Source: Gammaproteobacteria bacterium
Lineage (GTDB): Bacteria; Pseudomonadota; Gammaproteobacteria; UBA1113
Direction: 5' to 3'
Assembly: GCA_009885935.1 (NCBI GenBank)
Contig: VFJT01000171.1
Span: forward strand, 1 to 34,977
Length of the DNA: 34,977 nucleotides
A model generated the notes under the pieces. The model worked only from the letters and a program-made list of their open reading frames with translations, ran no database searches and was not told where the DNA came from. A program made the position numbers and the translations under genes. This document shows, one piece after another, positions 30,443 to 34,977 of this stretch (position 1 is the first letter of the stretch; every line of letters starts with the position of its first letter).

Positions 30443-32636
30443 TCGCACACACATTGTAGATGAAAACTTTAGCAACATTGTTCGTGCACACGATTTTCCA
30501 GCCGCTTTATCAGAGACTTCATTAACAACGGCGGCATTAAAGCCACACGCTTTTTTAAATCTATTTGACTCCATGATGATCAGTCGTCATTTGGATTTTA
30601 TGGCGCGCGAATTAAAAGAAAAACAGCAGGGCTTTTATACTATAGGCAGCAGCGGCCATGAAGGCAATGCTGCGGTAGCCGCCGCGTTTCGCCACACCGA
30701 TCCTGCTTTTTTGCATTATCGCAGCGGCGCTTTTATGATAGAGCGCGCGCGCAGCGTTCCAGAAATCGATAGTATTTACGACACATTATTGTCTTTAGTC
30801 GCGTCCAAAGAAGATCCTATTGCCGGTGGACGACATAAAGTGTGGGGCAGTGTGCCCTTGTGTGTGCCGCCACAAACCAGTACCATCGCCTCGCATTTGC
30901 CCAAAGCCGTAGGCATGGCTTTTTCTTTAACCCGGGCTAAAGAATTAAAACTTAACAGCACTTTTTTAGTCGACAGCGTCGTCTTGTGTAGTTTTGGCGA
31001 TGCTTCGTTTAATCATTCTACGGCGCAAGGGGCCTTGAATACAGCTGCTTGGATTGCACATACGCAGTATCCCTTGCCGCTGGTGTTTATTTGCGAAGAC
31101 AATGGCATCGGTATTTCTGTGCCTACGCCTAAACGCTGGATAGTCGATAGCATGAGTCAGAATGTAGACTTACACTATATTTTAGCCGATGGCTTAAACC
31201 CCATCGATGTCTATGCCAAAAGCGTTTTGGCGGCACATCTCGCACGAGAACAAAAAAAGCCGGTATTTCTCCATTTAAAAACAGTGCGTTTACTAGGACA
31301 TGCGGGCTCAGACATAGAAACGCAATATCAAACGGAAGCGCAAATCAGCTTGCGCGAAAATAACGATCCACTGTTGCATACAGCAAGGGAAGTGATATCC
31401 AATGGCTTAATGACGAGCGACGCCATTATCGCAAGATATGAACATTGGCGAAACGTAGTCGCAGAAAAAGCGCAACAAGCCATTTTACGCCCTAAATTAA
31501 CGACTAAAACAGAGATTATGGCCTCGTTGATTCCACCTGCACGCAAAGAATGGGCGATAAAAACGGTCACTGAGGAACAACGCAAGCTGGTATTCGGCGA
31601 TTTGTATGCGCAATTATCCTTGAAACGCAATTTATCGCAATGCATTAATTTCGCGCTGATTGATGCGATGTTGAGCATAGACACTATTGTATTATTCGGC
31701 GAAGACGTGGCAAAAAAGGGTGGAGTGTATAGGGTTACGCCGGGCTTATTAGAACGTTTTGGCCAGCGCCGCGTGTTTGATACGATATTAGATGAACAAA
31801 CCATTTTGGGTTTAGCCATAGGCTTTGCGCAGAATGGGTTTTTACCGATCCCTGAAATTCAATTTCTGGCGTATTTGCATAATGCTATTGATCAATTGCG
31901 TGGCGAGGCGGCAACCTTGTCCTTTTTCTCCAATGGTCAGTATACCAATCCACTGATCATTCGCATTGCCGGTTTGGCCTATCAAAAGGGTTTCGGCGGT
32001 CATTTTCACAATGACAATTCGTTTGCCGCGATTCGCGATATACCCAGTGTGTTGATAGCCTGTCCATCGAACGGCAGCGATGCCGCTAAAATGTTGCGCA
32101 CAGCGGTAGACAAAGCCTTAATAGAACAACGCATAGTCGTGTTTTTAGAGCCGATTGCCTTGTACATGACTAAGGATCTATATGCACCAGGTGACAACTT
32201 GTGGTTATGCGATTATCCGTCGCCCAACGAAAAAATCACCTGGGGTGAGGTGGGGGTGAGGGGACCTGATGAGAGTTCTATCGTTATTCTAAGCTATGGC
32301 AATGGTTTTTATTTATCTTTGCAAGCGGCGCGCAAAGTAGAAGAGGAGCGGGGCATTCAGATTAAAGTAGTGGATATACGTTGGTTAGCGCCCTTGCCAC
32401 TAGAAGCTATTTTGCAACAGGTAAAAGATGCTAAAGCAATTTTAATTGTGGATGAATCTAGAAAAACAGGCAGCATCAGCGAAGCCTTATTCACGCTGCT
32501 CTATGAAAATTGCAAGCCGATGCCGCCTACGAAGCGCGTCGTAGCGGAAGATTCTTTTATCCCGCTCGGTAAAGCCTGGGAAGCGGTATTACCGAGTTGT
32601 GAGGATATAGTGGCGGCGTTAAAGGGGTTGTTGTAG
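30435..32636 (+). CDS. Fused alpha-beta E1 component of a 2-oxo-acid dehydrogenase
   Basis: 733 aa. The first half (about 35-345) is an E1-alpha domain with the thiamine diphosphate motif starting CSFGDASFNHSTAQ (about 184-197; GDA instead of GDG) and ending FICEDNGIGISVPTPKRW, plus GHAGSD. The second half (about 385-733) is E1-beta: FGEDVAKKGGVYRVT, ILDEQTILGLAIGFAQNGF, then the transketolase C-terminal domain (EKITWGEVGVRG, IKVVDIRWLAPLP). Such fusions belong to branched-chain (2-oxoisovalerate) or acetoin-type complexes and need E2 and E3, neither of which is in the window. The ATG overlaps the sixA stop by 8 nt, so translation is probably coupled. The stop codon TAG merges into the following terminator. 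Confidence 0.88.
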   Translation: MLDRTHIVDENFSNIVRAHDFPAALSETSLTTAALKPHAFLNLFDSMMISRHLDFMARELKEKQQGFYTIGSSGHEGNAAVAAAFRHTDPAFLHYRSGAFMIERARSVPEIDSIYDTLLSLVASKEDPIAGGRHKVWGSVPLCVPPQTSTIASHLPKAVGMAFSLTRAKELKLNSTFLVDSVVLCSFGDASFNHSTAQGALNTAAWIAHTQYPLPLVFICEDNGIGISVPTPKRWIVDSMSQNVDLHYILADGLNPIDVYAKSVLAAHLAREQKKPVFLHLKTVRLLGHAGSDIETQYQTEAQISLRENNDPLLHTAREVISNGLMTSDAIIARYEHWRNVVAEKAQQAILRPKLTTKTEIMASLIPPARKEWAIKTVTEEQRKLVFGDLYAQLSLKRNLSQCINFALIDAMLSIDTIVLFGEDVAKKGGVYRVTPGLLERFGQRRVFDTILDEQTILGLAIGFAQNGFLPIPEIQFLAYLHNAIDQLRGEAATLSFFSNGQYTNPLIIRIAGLAYQKGFGGHFHNDNSFAAIRDIPSVLIACPSNGSDAAKMLRTAVDKALIEQRIVVFLEPIALYMTKDLYAPGDNLWLCDYPSPNEKITWGEVGVRGPDESSIVILSYGNGFYLSLQAARKVEEERGIQIKVVDIRWLAPLPLEAILQQVKDAKAILIVDESRKTGSISEALFTLLYENCKPMPPTKRVVAEDSFIPLGKAWEAVLPSCEDIVAALKGLL

Positions 32637-32660
32637 GGGCGCCTCGTGAGGCGCCCTTTT
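32637..32660 (+). terminator. Intrinsic terminator of the pilus-sixA-E1 operon
   Basis: GGGCGCCTC (32637-32645) and GAGGCGCCC (32648-32656) form a perfect 9-bp stem, followed by TTTT. It begins at the base after the E1 stop codon. The TAGGGGCGCC start resembles the dispersed palindromic repeat, so a repeat copy may have been reused as terminator. Confidence 0.8.
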
Positions 32661-32698
32661 AAACAAACGTGTGTATAAGTTACTTTTATCCGTGACAG

Positions 32699-34345
32699 TT
32701 ATTTGCTTCCATTATAGGAAGTAGATGGATATGGCTTCCCATTATAAGCAGTATGCGCTGGCTCTCTAAGCGCTTGCTGTTGTTGTGGTGGGAAAAAGCT
32801 TACGTTAGCAGCTGAAGGTTGTTGGAGAGAAGATGTTTTTCCAGCAGAATGTTGTTCAACAATAACACTGCCCAGATTTTCTTGCTGATTTAGCGCTAAC
32901 TGGTCTTTTTGAATCGCGGTCTTCATCCCCTTAGCTCTATCAAAGACTATTACTACTCGTTCTTGTTGCCGGCGTTTAATTTCTTCATTTTTATAACATA
33001 ATTCCATTAAAGCGGTATTAGTAGGCTTTTGGTGTTTTTTTAGAATGTGTTCGATTGCTTCAGGGAAAGGCAGTTCCATGGTCATGCAAATAAGTTCTTT
33101 ATCCTGTTTTAACTGATCTTGTTCAGGCTGTTGTAAATTTTTGAAAGCAGCGCCATCTTCAAATTCTTTAAAAATTTCAATCCAAGCAGCGCGTGCTGCT
33201 ACCGAATTTTTCTTTAAATCACCGTAAATTTTTTTAGAAAAGGCTGTAACGTGGGTATTTCCTGAGAATGAGTCAAATTCTCTTTCTGATAAATTTTGAC
33301 TTGGACTCCCATAAGGATACGTTATTTTAGGAACGCATGGATTTTCCGGATTGTATTCTAAAACAACTTTAGATCCAATTTTTTTATTGATTTCAAAAAA
33401 ACAAATTCCCGTTCCTAGCAGATACATTGCAAGAAGTTCATCATCAGAGGCTGTTTTTTTTCTTGGGTCAATAATGCACGCACTAGACTTTGCGATTTCT
33501 TCGTTTGATAATCCATCACCACGTATTATCGGGTTGGGTAATGATTTTTTCAAGAGGGAGATTTCTTTTTTTATTTTATAAAGAAGAATTTTATTTTCCA
33601 GGTTGGAAATAAGACTTTCATGAATGGCATTTTCTTCGCGGCTCATATCGTTGTTTCCAATAGTTCTTTTTCTGCCATAGTCATCTATTTTGCTTGATAA
33701 TAATTTTGCGGATATCGTGGGCTCTATTTTTAGATGAACTAATTGTGCATGGAGATGTCCAGCAATGCTATTTGTATGATCAGTCACATTACCTTTTCCC
33801 TCTGACCCCGCATCACAACTATGCAAGGCTATTTTTATTTTAGTTTGCCCTTTTACCATATTTTCAGAAATCGCCTTAGCTAAATTTCCCATTGACAAAC
33901 GCTGACCGCTACTTGATGCAATAGAATTCCCTCCGGGAAGACCGTGCCCACAGGCGATTATTTTTGTGTTGACGTTTATTTTATCCTGAAAATTTACGGA
34001 GCCATTTTTATGAATTTCCACTGTTTTAAAGTTAACAGACGGGCCATATTTTTTAGATAATTTAGATGCGGCTAATGTCTCTTCCGAAAAATATAGAACG
34101 ATAATAGTTTTTCTGTTTTTTAAAGAAGCTATTTCTTCTAAACGAATAGTTTCCTGGATATCATTTTCATCGAAGCCATTATTACTTAGCACCATTTTCC
34201 CTAGTAGCCGATACAAGTGCTGTTGCTGACTTGGATCTAATGCGTTTAGTGAAACCCCATTTTTGTTCTCCTTCGCTATAAGAGCTCCCGCCTTTTCATA
34301 GATCTGGTTTATTTGAGCTTGTAGCATTTTCTCATTTCCAGCCAT
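32699..34345 (-). CDS. Clan-CD (C80/CPD-like) cysteine protease candidate, probable effector
   Basis: 548 aa, with GAGGTG five nt before the ATG and a good promoter. Residues 78-215 look like a caspase-fold domain: strand RKTIIVLYFSEE, then IIACGHGLPGGNS with His134, a spacer SMGNLAKAISENM, and KIKIALHSCDAGSEG with Cys177. A GHG loop followed about 40 residues later by an [AG/S]-C strand end is the His-Cys dyad layout of C80 domains that self-process MARTX and clostridial toxins after inositol phosphate binding. The remaining 330 residues are helical and charged with no recognised domain, ending in a Gln/Pro/Ser-rich tail (QQPSAANVSFFPPQQQQ). No signal peptide or membrane helix is seen. The AT-rich composition and isolated position suggest a secreted host-directed protein; protease activity is inference from two motifs. 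Confidence 0.65.
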   Translation of the reverse strand: MAGNEKMLQAQINQIYEKAGALIAKENKNGVSLNALDPSQQQHLYRLLGKMVLSNNGFDENDIQETIRLEEIASLKNRKTIIVLYFSEETLAASKLSKKYGPSVNFKTVEIHKNGSVNFQDKINVNTKIIACGHGLPGGNSIASSSGQRLSMGNLAKAISENMVKGQTKIKIALHSCDAGSEGKGNVTDHTNSIAGHLHAQLVHLKIEPTISAKLLSSKIDDYGRKRTIGNNDMSREENAIHESLISNLENKILLYKIKKEISLLKKSLPNPIIRGDGLSNEEIAKSSACIIDPRKKTASDDELLAMYLLGTGICFFEINKKIGSKVVLEYNPENPCVPKITYPYGSPSQNLSEREFDSFSGNTHVTAFSKKIYGDLKKNSVAARAAWIEIFKEFEDGAAFKNLQQPEQDQLKQDKELICMTMELPFPEAIEHILKKHQKPTNTALMELCYKNEEIKRRQQERVVIVFDRAKGMKTAIQKDQLALNQQENLGSVIVEQHSAGKTSSLQQPSAANVSFFPPQQQQALREPAHTAYNGKPYPSTSYNGSK

Positions 34346-34368
34346 AATTCACCTCAAGAATAATTATT

Positions 34369-34397
34369 TTTATAATTAGCAGTACCGTATCTATCAA
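34369..34397 (-). promoter_or_regulatory. Promoter of the C80-like gene
   Basis: On the minus strand TTGATA (34397-34392), 17 nt and TATAAA (34374-34369), each one base from consensus, about 24 nt before the ATG. Confidence 0.65.
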
Positions 34398-34588
34398 TTT
34401 TCCGAAACAAAGATAGAACCTCATTCAGGCCTAAGTGTATACTATAGCGAGGCAGTAATTATTAAGAGTTCCTTAAGAGGAGGGCGCTTTTTTACTAATA
34501 GAGAAGCTCAAGACGAAGCTATACTGTAAGTAGGTGTTGGCTGAAAGCTTATTTCCAAAGCAGTGCTGCTCGCGGTTGCCTAATAGAA

Positions 34589-34977
34589 TCACGCTAACCT
34601 ATAAAAATCGACAATCGCCTGCCAAGCCTCTTCAGCCGTTTCTACATACTGAAACAAGTTCAAATCTGCAGGGGCTATCACGCCAGTTTCGACCAACCAA
34701 TTGAAATCAATTAATTTTTCCCAGAAGTCACGGGCAAAAATTAAGATGGGGAAAGGTTTTACTTTACCGGTTTGCATTAAGGTTAAGGTTTCAACCAATT
34801 CATCTAAGGTACCAAAACCACCGGGAAAAACAGCCATGGCTTTGGCGCGTATTAAAAAATGCATTTTGCGCATGGCAAAATAATGAAATTTAAAGGTGAG
34901 TTCGGGGGTGATGTATCGATTAGGACCGTGTTCGTGTGGTAAAGCGACTCCTAAAGCCACACTGGGGCCGCCAGCGC
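34589..34977 (-). CDS. LOG family nucleotide phosphoribohydrolase (partial, 5' end beyond window)
   Basis: About 129 codons are present and the frame continues off the right edge, so the GTG at 34960 is not the true start. The LOG signature PGGFGTLDELVETLTLMQTG is complete, preceded by RKMHFLIRAKAMAVF and the block ALGVALPHEHGPNRYI that follows the GGGPG loop in the family (AGGPSV here). The C-terminus FPILIFARDFWEKLIDFNWL is typical. These enzymes release the free base from nucleoside 5'-monophosphates; plant members activate cytokinins, and bacterial ones act in purine and pyrimidine metabolism. The conserved PGGxGTxxE site is intact. About two thirds of a normal protein is visible. Confidence 0.9.
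   Translation of the reverse strand, partial: AGGPSVALGVALPHEHGPNRYITPELTFKFHYFAMRKMHFLIRAKAMAVFPGGFGTLDELVETLTLMQTGKVKPFPILIFARDFWEKLIDFNWLVETGVIAPADLNLFQYVETAEEAWQAIVDFYRLA

Overview
The window looks like a chromosomal segment of a gammaproteobacterium, probably of the order Legionellales (Coxiella/Berkiella/Aquicella-like). The evidence is core genes with gammaproteobacterial gene order (smc-zipA; yafS-rnhA-dnaQ; ubiG), a transporter of the type expanded in Legionella and Coxiella, and several AT-richer single genes that look like secreted effectors: an ankyrin protein with a protease-like front, a clan-CD-like protease and a 1283-residue modular protein. The taxonomic call is inference; no rRNA or marker tree is available here.

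Layout. 1-1052 is a mobile-element-like region: the outer end of an IS21/IS481-type element (1-108), a strong promoter, a leader resembling the C4 antisense RNA of phages P1/P7/P4, a 59-codon ORF where P1 has icd, and about 390 nt of dense, mutually consistent inverted repeats that I read as a large structured RNA. 1193-1986 is a HicA-like/HTH toxin-antitoxin candidate with a perfect sigma-70 promoter and a palindrome over its -35 box, bracketed by two copies of a 36-bp hairpin repeat. 2041-3834 (minus) is the ankyrin effector candidate. 4042-10702 is smc-zipA-ftsK (chromosome organisation, division and segregation). 10860-12618 is a RecF-like ATPase with a DUF4276 TOPRIM-like partner, a probable defence pair. 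13040-13555 is a low-complexity protein with a 5-residue repeat and a KEN motif. 13606-17127 holds two divergent MFS transporters, the second followed by an LCM-type methyltransferase. 17269-17341 is tRNA-Thr(CGT), divergent from the compact run yafS-rnhA-dnaQ-nhaA (17380-20513). 20585-24436 (minus) is the giant effector candidate and 24614-25306 (minus) is ubiG.

25600-32636 is a single tight gene string: tcpQ/pilL-like, pilN secretin, pilO, pilP, sixA-like phosphatase and a fused alpha-beta E1 2-oxo-acid dehydrogenase. Junctions run from -8 to +3 nt and the string ends at a clear intrinsic terminator. It has the outer-membrane and periplasmic half of a type IVb pilus or secretion machine, but no ATPase, platform protein, pilin or prepilin peptidase. 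32699-34345 (minus) is a C80-like protease candidate with a good promoter, and a LOG-family nucleotide phosphoribohydrolase runs off the right edge.

A dispersed palindromic repeat with a GTAGGGGC start occurs at gene borders (7592, 10766, 25337), and its second hairpin shows compensatory changes between copies. The most novel-looking elements are the structured RNA at 655-1052 with its C4-like control region, the toxin-antitoxin candidate, and the pilus-SixA-E1 operon.
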